The position numbers and the translations under genes are program-made. Shown one piece after another: positions 9,980 to 18,739 of a stretch of DNA of 22,264 nucleotides. The notes beneath the pieces were generated by a model, which was not told where the DNA came from, did not search any database, and saw nothing but the letters and a program-made list of their open reading frames with translations. Every line of letters begins with the position of its first letter. Position 1 is the first letter of the stretch. This DNA comes from Phaeoceros laevis (Eukaryota > Anthocerotophyta > Anthocerotopsida > Notothyladales): assembly GCA_049999765.1 (NCBI GenBank), contig JBNGIQ010000435.1, positions 1 through 22,264 on the forward strand. Reading direction: 5' to 3'.

Positions 9980-11305
9980 GAAGCTATGCATACATGTCCC
10001 TCATGTATGACTTCATAAATGTTCACATATGATCAGGTAATTGCAGCTACCAAGCGAAAAACTAGTCAGACCGACTATTCAACTTAAAAAACGTTTCAAA
10101 ACGTTTAAGAAACTTTGAAAGAAACTTTGAAAGAAACTTCGAAAGAATCTTCGAACTAGCTACTCAATCGAGCCCTCTTGCTCGCTGTGCCACCAAATCC
10201 CTTGTGGACAAATTATCAGAACACTTTCATGCGTGCATCTTCGAACTTGCAACACAATTTAGCATACATGTCCACCACACATGTGCTGACCACCACATCT
10301 TTTTAGCAACCTCTTTTGACAATCTTGAGAGCAGCTCACTGATCAGCTCCTGATCCAACACTTGCAAAATCCTTCAGGGGGGGAAACGAATGCAGCACTG
10401 TCTGCTAATTCAGGCCTTCCTGCTCCATCCTTGCAGAAAAAAACAACCTTGGGACCAAGCCCTTGCTCAGCAAACCCCTCTACCAGGGCAATCCATGTTA
10501 GCGCATTCCCTTGTGGTCAGACTGTCAACACCTTGCGTGCAGCTTCCCTTGAAGCCTTCACCTGCCAGCAGACCTTGCTGATGTGATCTCCTCCTCACGC
10601 AGCCACGGATCTACTGCCCGCAGCTCTCCCAAGCAGCCGGGGTCCTCTCCAACCCCTCAAACGGCCTCGGCGCTGCTCAATCAGGTCGCCTCCAGATCTC
10701 CTCCAAGTCTCGGCTGCCTCAAGGCTTAATGGCCTGATCTCTGCTGCTGCTGCCTCGCAATCTCTCCTTCGGGTCGCCACGACCTGCTACACGAGCCCTG
10801 CAGCCTCCTCTCTTGCGGATCGCCTCCTGCAGCTGCTTCACGGCCTACTGCGGGGCAGCCGAGGGTCGCACCCTCTCCTAGGGCCTCCAGCCCTTTGCTT
10901 AGCCACGACCTGCTCACGCGCGCGCGTGCCGCCAAGTCCTCCGGCTTGCAGCAGCACCTGCAGCTACTGCTGCTCTTGCGCTGGCCGCCTCCACGACATG
11001 GTTGCCTCTCTTGATGCAACCTCTCATGCCTCTCACGGCTGAATCTCTCACGCGGCCTGATGCGGCCTCGCGCTATCGCCGCCAGGTTCCCGTCGCGGCC
11101 CTCTCACGCCGCTTCCTGGCCTACTGGGATGGGGTCTGCCCGCCTGCTGCAGCCACCTTCTTGCACTCGCGCCCTGTGCGCTTGCTCCTCTTGCGCCGCC
11201 TCTAGCTCGTGCCTCTTGCTTCTTCAGCTTTCGCCAGCCACCGCCCTCACGCAGCCATAGCCACAAACCCCCTTGCCGAAGCCGCCAGGTCGCCGGCGCT
11301 CACCC
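9980..11305 (-). other. Atypical long leader of the copia element, partly very GC-rich
   Basis: Between the PBS and the gag remnant lie about 1.3 kb with no gag-like coding on the minus strand. The part at about 10590-11300 is strongly GC-rich and dominated by CTC, GCC and CTGCAG-type words. The part at about 9980-10350 is AT-rich and contains short tandem repeats. Open frames here (for example 10726-11019 minus, 11060-11260 plus) have no recognisable domain. The GC contrast suggests acquired sequence, perhaps from a host gene, but no source can be named. Confidence 0.6.
10108..10157. repeat. About four copies of a 12-bp GAAACTTTGAAA-type repeat
   Basis: GAAACTTTGAAA-type units are repeated in tandem with small changes (TTTGAAA, TTCGAAA, TTCGAA). 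They lie inside the copia leader and are flanked by a pair of ACGTTT words just upstream. Confidence 0.7.
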
Positions 11306-11317
11306 GCTCTGATACCA
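11306..11317 (-). promoter_or_regulatory. Primer binding site for initiator Met tRNA
   Basis: The minus strand reads TGGTATCAGAGC with no gap after the LTR end. This is the classic plant copia PBS, complementary to the 3' end of the initiator methionine tRNA. Confidence 0.93.
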
Positions 11318-11424
11318 TGTCAAAATGGGGGGTTAGGGCTTCCGAGCCCTAGCACTCTTTATATATGATTGAATAAACACACTTAGCATAACTCACCCTT
11401 AGAAGGGGAGCTTGATTTCTAACA
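11318..11424 (-). repeat. 5' LTR of the copia element (107 bp)
   Basis: It has the same length and sequence as the repeat at 6014-6120, including the TATA box that should drive the element's transcript leftward. The PBS follows immediately at 11306-11317. Confidence 0.95.
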
Positions 11425-11429
11425 TGACG
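11425..11429. repeat. Target site duplication TGACG (right copy)
   Basis: This is the second copy of the 5-bp duplication made by integration. It pairs with 6009-6013. Confidence 0.93.
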
Positions 11430-11889
11430 TACGCAGATGTTTGCCAAGCAAGGGGTGGGCAAACTGCCCATCTTCTGTGAAGCAGGAATTGTCATCTTTC
11501 TCCTTGTCCACTACAGCATACCCGATGGCTTTGGAGATCTCATCACGAAGCATGTCTGCTTCTTCCGTGGCTTCTTCATCGGCAACTAGCATGACCTCCA
11601 GCAACGAATGCACTTTCAGTAGCTTGGAGATGCAAACAGTGGGGTCTTCCACGTAGGCGGCCGCGAGCTTCAGCCAATCGTCCAGCGCTAGTGTGTCCAG
11701 TAGCTGCGGTTTCACTCCATCTGGAGTGCAATCCTCCAGGGCCTGCTTGTCAAGCTTCACAACAGTTTCATGGAGTTCACTGCTGTTGATAATGCTGAGG
11801 ACTGCTTGAATAGCCGGGGATGGGACCGCACCTCCTTCCAAGCTTGGGTAGTTCCAAGCTACCAGGTCATTGTGCCAAGTCGCCTCATC
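11425..11889 (-). pseudogene. rvt: rvt-like gene, N-terminal exon upstream of the copia insertion
   Basis: This frame is open from DEATWHNDLVAWNYPSLEGG through an alpha-helical, acidic region (LLEVMLVADEEATEEADMLR) to ...HPLLGKHLRTS, where the copia LTR begins. The next codons of the gene lie 5.4 kb away at 6008 and below (DGVKKIVESTKQQADK). They are in frame once the element and one copy of the 5-bp target duplication are removed, which is the main proof that both pieces are one gene. The helical N-terminus fits the N-terminal coiled-coil extension known for rvt proteins, but no specific motif can be named. I see no stop in this exon. The ATG-less reading LEGGAVPSP near 11841 is internal and not a start. 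Confidence 0.65.
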
Positions 11890-12058
11890 CTGTTCAAAGG
11901 TGCAAACATGTCAGCTGTTTTACTCCCAGACGGCAAGCAGGAAAGTGACCAAACCTTCCTCAAAGTGATACGAGTGTGTGTTTGCAAATCATACATACAT
12001 ACAGGGACTTCAGTCTTTAGACCCTGACTATGTCCAGTTGCCCTTCACAAGGACTTGC
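11890..12058 (-). other. Candidate GC-AG intron of the rvt-like gene (169 bp)
   Basis: The donor is AGG|GCAAGT at 12058 and the acceptor is TTTGAACAG at 11890, both read on the minus strand. Splicing joins the upstream and downstream frames in phase 0. GC-AG introns are a known minority class with this donor consensus. The intron itself is not open in the gene's frame. Confidence 0.4.
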
Positions 12059-12205
12059 CCTCGTCATGGGCTAGGACACGACATTATTACAACACTTTTT
12101 GGACGTTTGGACTTCTAATGCCTCGTATGCTTGCTCTCCCGCTTGCAGGAGTACGTACCCCACACTTGGTGTTTCATCCCAAGTATCGAACCAACAGTCG
12201 GTCAT
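12059..12205 (-). pseudogene. Tentative 5' exon of the rvt-like gene
   Basis: An ATG at 12203-12205 opens a protein-like frame beginning MTDCWFDTWDETPSVGYVLL. It is closed by TAG at 12071-12073. Just beyond that stop is AGG followed by GCAAGT, a strong GC-type splice donor whose phase matches the next exon, which begins DEATWHNDLV. The exon is preceded on the minus strand by a pyrimidine-rich stretch ending in TAG, so more exons may lie upstream. No family motif is visible. The assignment rests on splice-site phase and protein-like composition only. Confidence 0.35.
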
Positions 12206-13035
12206 TCGTGGAACTACAATTAAGCAAAAAAATCACATGATATGGACGAATGCTGGCAGCGTGTAGAGGTTTGTACAGTTGCTGCCATGTCTTGTCAATT
12301 GCTTTACACGTTCCAGCTGCCGAAGACTGGTGACTGAAGAATGACAAGAGGTGAGCAATGTGAGGACACCAGCAGAGAATGAGGAGAGACTTGTTACAGA
12401 GCTTGCTTAGGAAGACATTTCGGCGGGAAAGAGTGATTGTTTACAAAGGCAGCTGGGTTTTTATGCTGATGAGACTCCAAGGACTGTATGATTGGTGTTA
12501 CTTTCTAGTAAAGGACAGGCTGTAGGTAGCAATCATTAAAAACCATTTTGTCAAAAAACGGCGGCAGAGGGAATTTTGCTATTTTGACCTTAGAGGTGAT
12601 GTGGTAGACGGAGGTTGCAGCAGCTGTAGACTTTCCAGGATACGCACTGCCAATTGCCAACTCTCATGCCTGACATGCCTTAAATGAGTCCCTGCCAAGT
12701 CTTAGCATTGAATGCGAAGAGCCAGAGTTCTAGATGTTTCGTCATAAAACATGTGAACTGACAGTAGCTGCCCGCCTCCACTTAGTTAGTATGTCATTAA
12801 AGTAATCGTAAAACGGCATACACGAGGTCGGGATGATGATAAATAATATTATCATGCCCTTGGAAACCACATTTGCAGTCTGCAAACGAAGATATCACCT
12901 TCTATTCATGGCCAGATACGCTGGCAATCATTATGACTGCTATGTGCCAAAGCGACGGTGTGAACTTCAGCATTTTTTCCAGTTTCTGAAAAAAGCCACG
13001 GATGAGCGTGGCTCCGCCACTCAGCTGCAAGGCCC
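12206..13035. other. No recognisable gene
   Basis: This lies upstream of the rvt-like gene on the minus strand and could hold its promoter and first exons. A TTTTTATG stretch near 12460 is the only promoter-like word I noticed. No coding family is visible. Confidence 0.4.
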
Positions 13036-13422
13036 ATGCTGTCGATTGTGAAGCCACGGCCTGAAGAGGGGGTGGTCTTCATTGACGAGGAGTTGCTGGC
13101 TGGTGTGACCTTGTCCAGAGCTGGCCTGAACGGGGCGCAGGGATTGCCTGGCTCTGCTGGAGCGACGCAATTTGCAAGGTAGCTGACGGCGGAAGGCTTC
13201 GTGGAGGCTGCTCGGAGGAGGCAGTGGCGAGAGAGGTGGCTAGCCTGGAAGGGGCGGCCAAGGCGAGGTCCTGGTGAGCAGGCCTTGCCCGGCTCTACTG
13301 CTGCGACGAAGGGGCGATGCACGCCATCACCTGCAGGGGTGACACACACCATCACCTGCTTGGTGCTGCCTCTACTCCGCTTCTCGCGAGGGCTGGATGA
13401 GCAGCCCGCTCCAGCTGCTTGA
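13036..13422 (+). pseudogene. Unrecognised protein-like ORF with one in-frame TAG
   Basis: An ATG at 13036 opens MLSIVKPRPEEGVVFIDEEL. After about 48 codons there is a TAG (13180-13182), and the same frame then continues with LTAEGFVEAARRRQWRERW to TGA near 13420. The composition looks like protein, with high GC and many Arg, Gly and Ala, but no family is recognised. It could be the decayed 5' part of the gag element that follows, or a chance opening in GC-rich DNA. The overlapping minus-strand frame 12906-13355 is equally open, which lowers confidence. Confidence 0.25.
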
Positions 13423-13438
13423 CGGGTTAACCTATTGC

Positions 13439-13486
13439 CCGTTCCGTTTCAGTTGCTTACTTCCCGTTCCATTCCAGCTGCTTGAG
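13439..13486 (+). repeat. Short tandem duplication (about 24 bp, two copies)
   Basis: CCCGTTCCGTTTCAGTTGCTT and its variant CCCGTTCCATTCCAGCTGCTT lie back to back, just upstream of the minisatellite. Confidence 0.6.
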
Positions 13487-13491
13487 TGAAC

Positions 13492-13840
13492 AGGTTTTGT
13501 GCTGTCTCTTGTCACACAGCCTGAACAAGTTTTGTGCTATCCCTTTTCACACTACCTGAACGGGTTTTCTACAGTCCCTTTTCACATTGTCTGAACGGGT
13601 TCTTTCCTGACCCTTTTCACACTGTGTCTGAGCAGGTCCTCTGCTAACCCTTTTCACACCGTGTCTGAACGGGTTATTTTCTATCCCTTTTCACACTGTA
13701 CCTTAGCGGGTTCTTTGCTAACCCTTTTCACACTGTGTCTGAACGGGTTATGTTCTATCCCTTTTCACACTGTATCTGAACGGGTTCTTTGCTATCCCTT
13801 TTCATACTGTGCCTGAACGGGTTTTTTGTTGACCCTTTAT
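13492..13840 (+). repeat. Minisatellite, about 9-10 units of 35-37 bp
   Basis: The unit runs from GGGTT through an AACCC or ATCCC word and TTTTCACACTGT to CTGAAC. Early units are 35 bp and later ones 37 bp, with variants in the middle. In several units GGGTT and AACCC can pair around a 7-nt loop, so each unit could form a small hairpin. It ends just before an A-rich stretch at 13850-13859. Confidence 0.88.
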
Positions 13841-14068
13841 CCTTGCATTAAAAAAAAAAGGTTTAGCACTTGTTTGCGAAATTTCCAGAAGGTTTTTCTG
13901 AGTGATCTGGGCTTTGCAGCATGTTGTCGGCTGTGAGCTTGCGCAAGGTGGGTGCTGGTGCAACATGTTCACTCCGGAAGACCAACCCGTGATTTACACG
14001 TACCTACCAAGGCAGCCCCAGATCAGGAGGTTTTATTTTCGAAGGAGATTTCCACAGCAATAGCAACG
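13841..14068 (+). other. Spacer between minisatellite and gag element
   Basis: It begins with an A-rich run (13850-13859). No LTR, primer site or coding is recognised, so the 5' end of the gag-protease element cannot be placed. Confidence 0.4.
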
Positions 14069-15604
14069 CGAGGCTTCATCAGACACGCCGGAGGCACAAG
14101 CCCTTGAGCCCAGCGACGGGGATCGTTCTAGGGACGTGAGTCCTGGGCAGGGTGTTGTTGAGCGTGACCGCACCTTCCACTTTGCATCTTGACGTGCTGA
14201 TTTGCCAGACCGTGAGCCACAACTTGAAGAAGGCGTGGCTTCAGTCAGAGAGGGACACACATGCTGCGCATCGATACGCTGCTTCAGAGTTGAGTCACGG
14301 CATTGGTAGACTGATTGAAGCGGAGCCTGCAATCATGGAACACCGTTCTGGAGGATCTGGATCCGGAAAGGCAGAAAAATATTTTGGAGAGCCAGGTATT
14401 GTTTCCTTGCGGGAGTTTAGAATTCATTACCGCGCCGTTGTTGCAGAGCTACGTTTTAAGTATGCAGACATCTTTACTCCCCGTTATGTATTCGAGCACA
14501 TGGGTGTGTTTTTAACCGGAGAGGCAGCGATTCTGCATGATTAGCATTTTGATGCTTTGACAACAGTTCAGGTGAAGCCCAACCCGGCTTATCTGCAGGC
14601 AATCAATGAGGCCTATGATCAAGCCTTGGCAGATGCTAGGGCAGCATGGACTGCCTCGGAGGGTTAGCCTACTCCACCAACAAGAGTCAACTTGGCTCCT
14701 GAGCAACTGCTTGAGGCAGTAGCGGGCATTGAACACACTATTGAGGTGGCAGCAGAGGAGGACCCAGTCAAGGCACTTCTTGCCATCTTAGAGAAGGAGT
14801 TCCCGGAGAAGAATGGAGACAAAATTCTGGAAATGGCCAACTTCAAGCGGAAGAAAGGGGAAACTCTCAAGATGATGTATCGCAGGCTGGACGATCTTAT
14901 GCAAGCCACAGGTTCTACTGATCAAACAGCTGCAGGGTTGAAGTATTTGCAGGCTTTGGAAAATGATCCATTCGTGCATTTTCAAGTGCTGCAGAAAGTT
15001 TTCTTCTTGTACAATGTCAAGTACACTTTGCGGAATGTTATGATGTGGCTGAGAGTCTGGATGTGTGCAATGTGCACTACCGTGCTGCAGCGGGAGGAGC
15101 TGTGACTGAACATCACAAACGCTTGGCTGCCGTTCAAAACTTAATGGTTACTGGCACTACTTCGGTGGGAAGAGTTACCGCAAGAGCACCCAAGCAGATT
15201 AAGGCAACACATGCGGTGGCGGTGAGCTCAGCTTGTAATTATTGTGGTAGCACAAGTCATGGCTCAAACTAGTGCAAGGTTAACAAAGATGGGTTGGCTT
15301 GTACCCATTGTGGGAAGACGGGACACATAGAGGCTGTTTGCTACACTAAGTATCCCGAGAAAAATCCATGGAAGCAAGGAAAGAAGGTCGAAGTGGCTGC
15401 AGCAGCAGTAGCTAAGGCTACTCCCAGTGGGGCAGGTACGGCAGCAGCACCTAAGGCTGGAGGGGGCAAGTCCAAGCATGCAAAGCAGAGGCAGAAGTTC
15501 AATGCTATGTCGCAGAGCTACAGAAACTACAGCAGGCTGCTACGCAGCAACAAGCAGTCATCGAAGCTCAAAAGTTATCCACGTTGATGGCAGATTTTGA
15601 GGCT
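14069..15604 (+). pseudogene. Retroelement gag, decayed, with two CCHC zinc knuckles
   Basis: Gag reading can be followed through several frames. An acidic stretch (EASSDTPEAQALEPSDGDRS) at about 14069 may be its N-terminus. From about 14290 one frame carries IVSLREFRIHYRAVVAEL to TAG at 14542. It continues as HFDALTTVQVKPNPAYLQ to TAG at 14665, then EQLLEAVAGIEHTIE and FKRKKGETLKMMYRRLDDLM, a typical gag capsid end. A frame change near 15040 leads to two knuckles, CNYCGSTSHGSN*C (TAG at 15270-15272 inside it) and CTHCGKTGHIEAVC. Another frame change near 15505 leads into a Gln-rich helix. The stops and shifts mean this copy is dead. Its protein would package element RNA. Confidence 0.75.
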
Positions 15605-16942
15605 TTGAAGGCGAGGATGCCGGTAGCCATGATTGTACAGCCGGTAATGTATGGGACTCCGGACAACCAGTTGGTACCAGCCATGGTGCGACAAGCTGGT
15701 TCAGCAACTGTGAGAAATTCAGGTGGTAGTAGTAGTAGTTCTCAAACACTGTCTCTACCTTATCCGCAGGGTTATGGCTATCCATTTCATGCCTTCTCAG
15801 GTAGCCGTAGTCACATGAACATAGAGGGAGTAGTTCCTATTGACTACCGTAGTCCAGCCCAGGTGAGAGCCTTAGCAGCTCTAGCAGTAGAAACTAGGAC
15901 AGGTGGTTTCACAGCGAAGCCTAGAAGTGGTGCCCGGCATGCTATGCCTAAGTCATATGATCCTATGACACCGGAACAAGAGTGGAATCATGCCGCCAAG
16001 GTAGCCCCTTACATTTTGCCGATCGAAGGGATCAGGCGGGCTTTTGCAAGGGACTCCATTGACCCTGCTTTGTGGGCAGAATCCACCGCAGCAACTGCCA
16101 AGCCATTACCTGAATCTGATGAGGAGGAAGCCCAGGCAGAGGTCCCAGTGGACCCGCTGCTGCCAAGGTCAGGATGCCAAGGTGTGGCTCAAACGCAGCA
16201 GAGGGTAGTCACAGCCACCCCGGTGATCACTACCAGACTGCCCACTACTTTGCCAGTGCGAGTGGATGATGTGGGAGGAGCACGCAAGCCTGCACCAATG
16301 CAGCCAGCTAGCAGTGCGAACGAAGGAGAAACACTGACGCAGTCGTCTGGAGTGGTAGTTGAAGAGCAAGTTGGTGCAGCAGGCCACCTTCCGGTCACGG
16401 GTGAGATGCCAGTGGACAGGGTGATGAATACCAATATCTTTTCTTGTTCAGATGTAGGAATCACCCCTCTCATGGTATTGCAAGCTTTCCAACAGCAGGT
16501 TGGAGTTACAGCTCATGCTACACAGCCTGTCCATCCTATGGATTTGTTGTCCGAAGAGGACTTGGATGCCACACAGCAGTGGCAGCAGGATGGGACGTTT
16601 TCTGAGTCACCTCCACTTGTGCAAGTGGCACAACGTCCGGGACAAGCAAGGATGACACCTTTGCTTGCAAGCATGCCGTCAACTCGGGCCGCTATGACAG
16701 CACAAGCTTTTGCTGCTGTTTTTCAGGTTATGCTGGAAAATCAGCAGATTATCCCGAGCGCCGAGTTGGCAGCTGTTGCCAGCAGTGTGTCAGCTATGGA
16801 TCCTACACAGCATCAGCAGACGCGAGTGAAGGCAGCTATGGTGGACAATCGGGGACATCATATCACCTTGAATGGATTGTCTAGAAGTAGTTTTGTTGGA
16901 CACTGGGGCAGAGCCCATCATTCTGGGCAGCAAGATGGTTGA
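15584..16942 (+). pseudogene. Gag C-terminal / linker region, Gln- and Pro-rich, open for 452 codons
   Basis: This long frame follows the knuckles (MADFEALKARMPVAMIVQPV...). It has few motifs: a Ser-rich patch (GGSSSSSQTLS), an acidic patch (ESDEEEAQAEV), and a late segment (AMVDNRGHHITLNGL) that should lead straight into protease. The protease itself is in a different frame beginning near 16872, so a frameshift, natural or mutational, lies at about 16870-16900. The ATG at 15584 is internal; upstream codons of the same frame (ELQKLQQAATQQQ) already belong to the protein. Confidence 0.65.
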
Positions 16943-17652
16943 AGTACTGAAGCAACAAGGGGTCAAGCTGAAGGATTCATCGTGGCACATCCGTACAGCA
17001 GGAGGTGGAGTCGAGCCTTTGCTTGGAGAAACCATGGAGTTCATTCCTTTATGCTTCAAACCAGGCACTGGTGACGAATGCATATTATGGGTGCGATGCC
17101 TCGTTACCACTGCCACCAGTTACGATATTTTGTTGGGCATGGAGGGACTCTATGCGCATGGATTCATGGTGGACACACTTTCGGAGACTGCATTTTACAG
17201 ACCTGATTGGGAACAACCTGCAAGGTTAGCTACCGTTCCTCTGCACCTACACGGAAATCAGGGGCCAAGGCATGCCTTCGCAGCTCAATCTGATTGTAGA
17301 GTCATCTGTGAGCGTAGGGAACAGCCATGCAAAATTGCATGGGCTTGCCATCCTACTTGCGATCGCTTGCAAGAGCTTGAGGATGAGGATGAGGAGCTTG
17401 CGTTTCATGATGCTTTGACTGCATTTTCTAGCAGCACTACCTCAGTTCAGCTTGTCCAAGTGCCAACTATTCAGTTGCTGCAATAGGCTCAGCATGTCAT
17501 GCAAACTGTTGTTTCTTACAGTGAGTTTTTGCATGCCACGGGAGTTGGGGCTTCTTCCAACCTCCAGCAACTTGCTCAGCAAGTTATTCAATGGCAGCCA
17601 CCCCTCTCAGGGTTGGTGCTCGTTGAGCTATTTGGAGGGTTGGCCTGGGCCA
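16872..17652 (+). pseudogene. Retroelement aspartic protease, then the first motif of a possible methyltransferase; cut off by telomere-like repeats
   Basis: VVLLDTGAEPIILG carries the DTGA active site of a retroviral-type aspartic protease near residue 10, and the fold continues to the second conserved part (TSYDILLGMEGL). The frame passes TAG at 17484-17486 (LLQ*AQHVMQ) and continues, open, to SGLVLVELFGGLAW at 17607-17648. VELFGG resembles motif I (F-x-G-x-G) of cytosine-5 methyltransferases. Some charophyte and dinoflagellate retrotransposons are known to have acquired such enzymes. The similarity covers only about ten residues and the rest is absent, because CCCTAAA repeats start at 17653. 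RT, RNase H and integrase of this element are not in the window. Confidence 0.7.
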
Positions 17653-17671
17653 ACCCTAAACCCTAAACCCT
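17653..17671 (-). repeat. Short interstitial telomeric tract (CCCTAAA) at the 5' side of the plus-strand PLE
   Basis: The plus strand reads ACCCTAAACCCTAAACCCT, that is two and a half plant-type telomere units with the G-rich strand on minus. It marks the exact point where the gag-protease element ends and the PLE begins. This is the orientation expected if telomerase capped the 5'-truncated end of an element added to a chromosome end. Confidence 0.85.
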
Positions 17672-18726
17672 GTCCAGGGGGAACCCGGTTAGTGGTGGAG
17701 CCGAGGCTTCCTCCAAACCTCAAGCTCCTTCAGCTCCTGTCCCGCCACCCTCCTTCTCGACAGCTTATCAGCACGAACTTTTCACAAAGTTTGTTGCTAA
17801 TTGCTTCAAGGACTACGTGTCCTTGGAAAAGGAGGTTACGCGACTCTCTATCCTCATCAGCAAGTATGAGGATTTGCTCGCCCGGGACGAGCTACCCACC
17901 CATCTTCGGCGCGCTGTACCGAAGATCAGCCTCTCCAACACAGCACCAGACTCTCCCGAGAATTTAGCCTTCCAGGTTAAACTCGCAGAGATTAATGCAG
18001 AAGCCTCTAAAAAGTTTTTCGTTGAGCAAATCACTCACGAGAAACTCCGGAAGGAACAGCTCATCATCTCCTGTCGAGAGTTCAAGGACACTATGAAGAC
18101 CCGGTTCGCCGACATTTCTGCAACCACCAAAGAGTTTTGGCGCTCCAACGAAATGGCTTGGTCGACTTTTATTCTCTTTTGGGAGGTTTGGGTCAAAGAG
18201 GAGTTTTCACGACAGAAGCACTGCTGGTTGAGCGATACCGCTCTACGGGATGCCATGAAACAGAAAGCCAAACACCGCTGCAGACGCAGCAAAGGAGAAG
18301 GTCGAGCGTATGCCCATGGACGTCCCTATCAGCCAGTTAATCAAAGACACTGTCAAGAAATAGCTCCAAAAAGCCTTGTCAAAGGCTAATTCGACGACAA
18401 AAAAGGAGGAAACAAAGAAGAAGAAGGAGGAAGTGAAGAAGGAGCCTCCCAAGACCGGAGACTCCAGGAATTCCAAAAAGAAGAGCGTGTCCTTCAAAGA
18501 GAAGGACAAACGGGAGAAGGAAACCTCTGCTTCCCCTCCTAGAAGACGTTCTAAACCTTGTGGGCGTTCACCTTCTAAAGCGACACCAAAAAACGAGAAA
18601 AAGCAGTCGACTTCCTCCACCCGGTCAACTGCATCGCCTTCTTCTTCAAAGAAAGGCCAAGGGCGGAGAACATCTGGTTCCCCTTCAAAGAGAAGAAATT
18701 TCAGAGGCAAGAAGACCACGAAGTAG
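17667..18726 (+). pseudogene. PLE upstream ORF: coiled-coil-like then strongly basic (ORF1-like)
   Basis: The frame opens at 17667 just after an in-frame TAA made by the telomeric repeat. It has a Pro/Ala-rich start and helical segments (FTKFVANCFKDYVSLEKEVT; EINAEASKKFFVEQITHEKL). Near 18270 it shifts frame to AADAAKEKVERMPMDVPISQ, meets TAG at 18361-18363, and continues as a Lys/Ser/Arg-rich tail (KKEETKKKKEEVKKEPPKTG) to TAG at 18724. No ATG clearly marks the start. Such a helical-plus-basic protein would suit RNA binding or nuclear localisation of the element. Related telomeric PLEs carry an extra ORF, but I cannot show homology. It may originally have been fused to the RT. Confidence 0.6.
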
Positions 18727-18739
18727 GCCCGAGACGATG

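Larger units (their letters stand above)
6014..11424 (-). mobile_element. Full-length Ty1/copia LTR retrotransposon, 5411 bp
   Basis: The element is bounded by two 107-bp direct repeats (6014-6120 and 11318-11424) that look identical base for base. It is flanked by TGACG at 6009-6013 and 11425-11429. The minus-strand order is 5' LTR, PBS, long leader, gag remnant, protease, integrase, RT, RNase H, PPT, 3' LTR. Integrase before RT defines copia. Identical LTRs and an intact target duplication indicate very recent insertion, much younger than the damage in the host gene. The gag N-terminal half is absent and a TAG interrupts gag, so this copy probably moved with proteins supplied by another copy. 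Confidence 0.95.
2549..12205 (-). pseudogene. rvt: rvt-class RT-related cellular gene, decayed and split by a copia insertion (overall span)
   Basis: This is the overall extent of one minus-strand gene. In coding order the pieces are a tentative first exon (12059-12205), an N-terminal exon (11425-11889), its continuation across the copia insertion (6013 down to about 4858), a middle segment (4781 to about 4387), and the RT core with C-terminus (about 4450 to 2549, TGA stop). Removing the copia element and one TGACG copy restores an uninterrupted frame. The RT motifs, the long segment between motifs 2 and A, and the conserved region after motif C match the rvt genes described in fungi, moss, rotifers and some bacteria. 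That match is by eye. The gene has five in-frame stops in its last 610 codons, one more in the tentative first exon, and frame changes near 5020 and 4400, so this copy is most likely dead. Telomerase RT is a less likely reading. Confidence 0.8.

Noticed and set aside
10726-11019. Possible gag or extra protein in the copia leader
   Set aside because: Low-complexity Arg/Gly/Cys-rich frame with no gag features; several frames are open because of high GC.
12906-13355. Minus-strand ORF of 149 codons
   Set aside because: It has no motif and overlaps a GC-rich stretch open on both strands, where long openings are expected by chance.
13492-13840. CRISPR-like array
   Set aside because: Units are contiguous and variable with no unique spacers, and the setting is eukaryotic.
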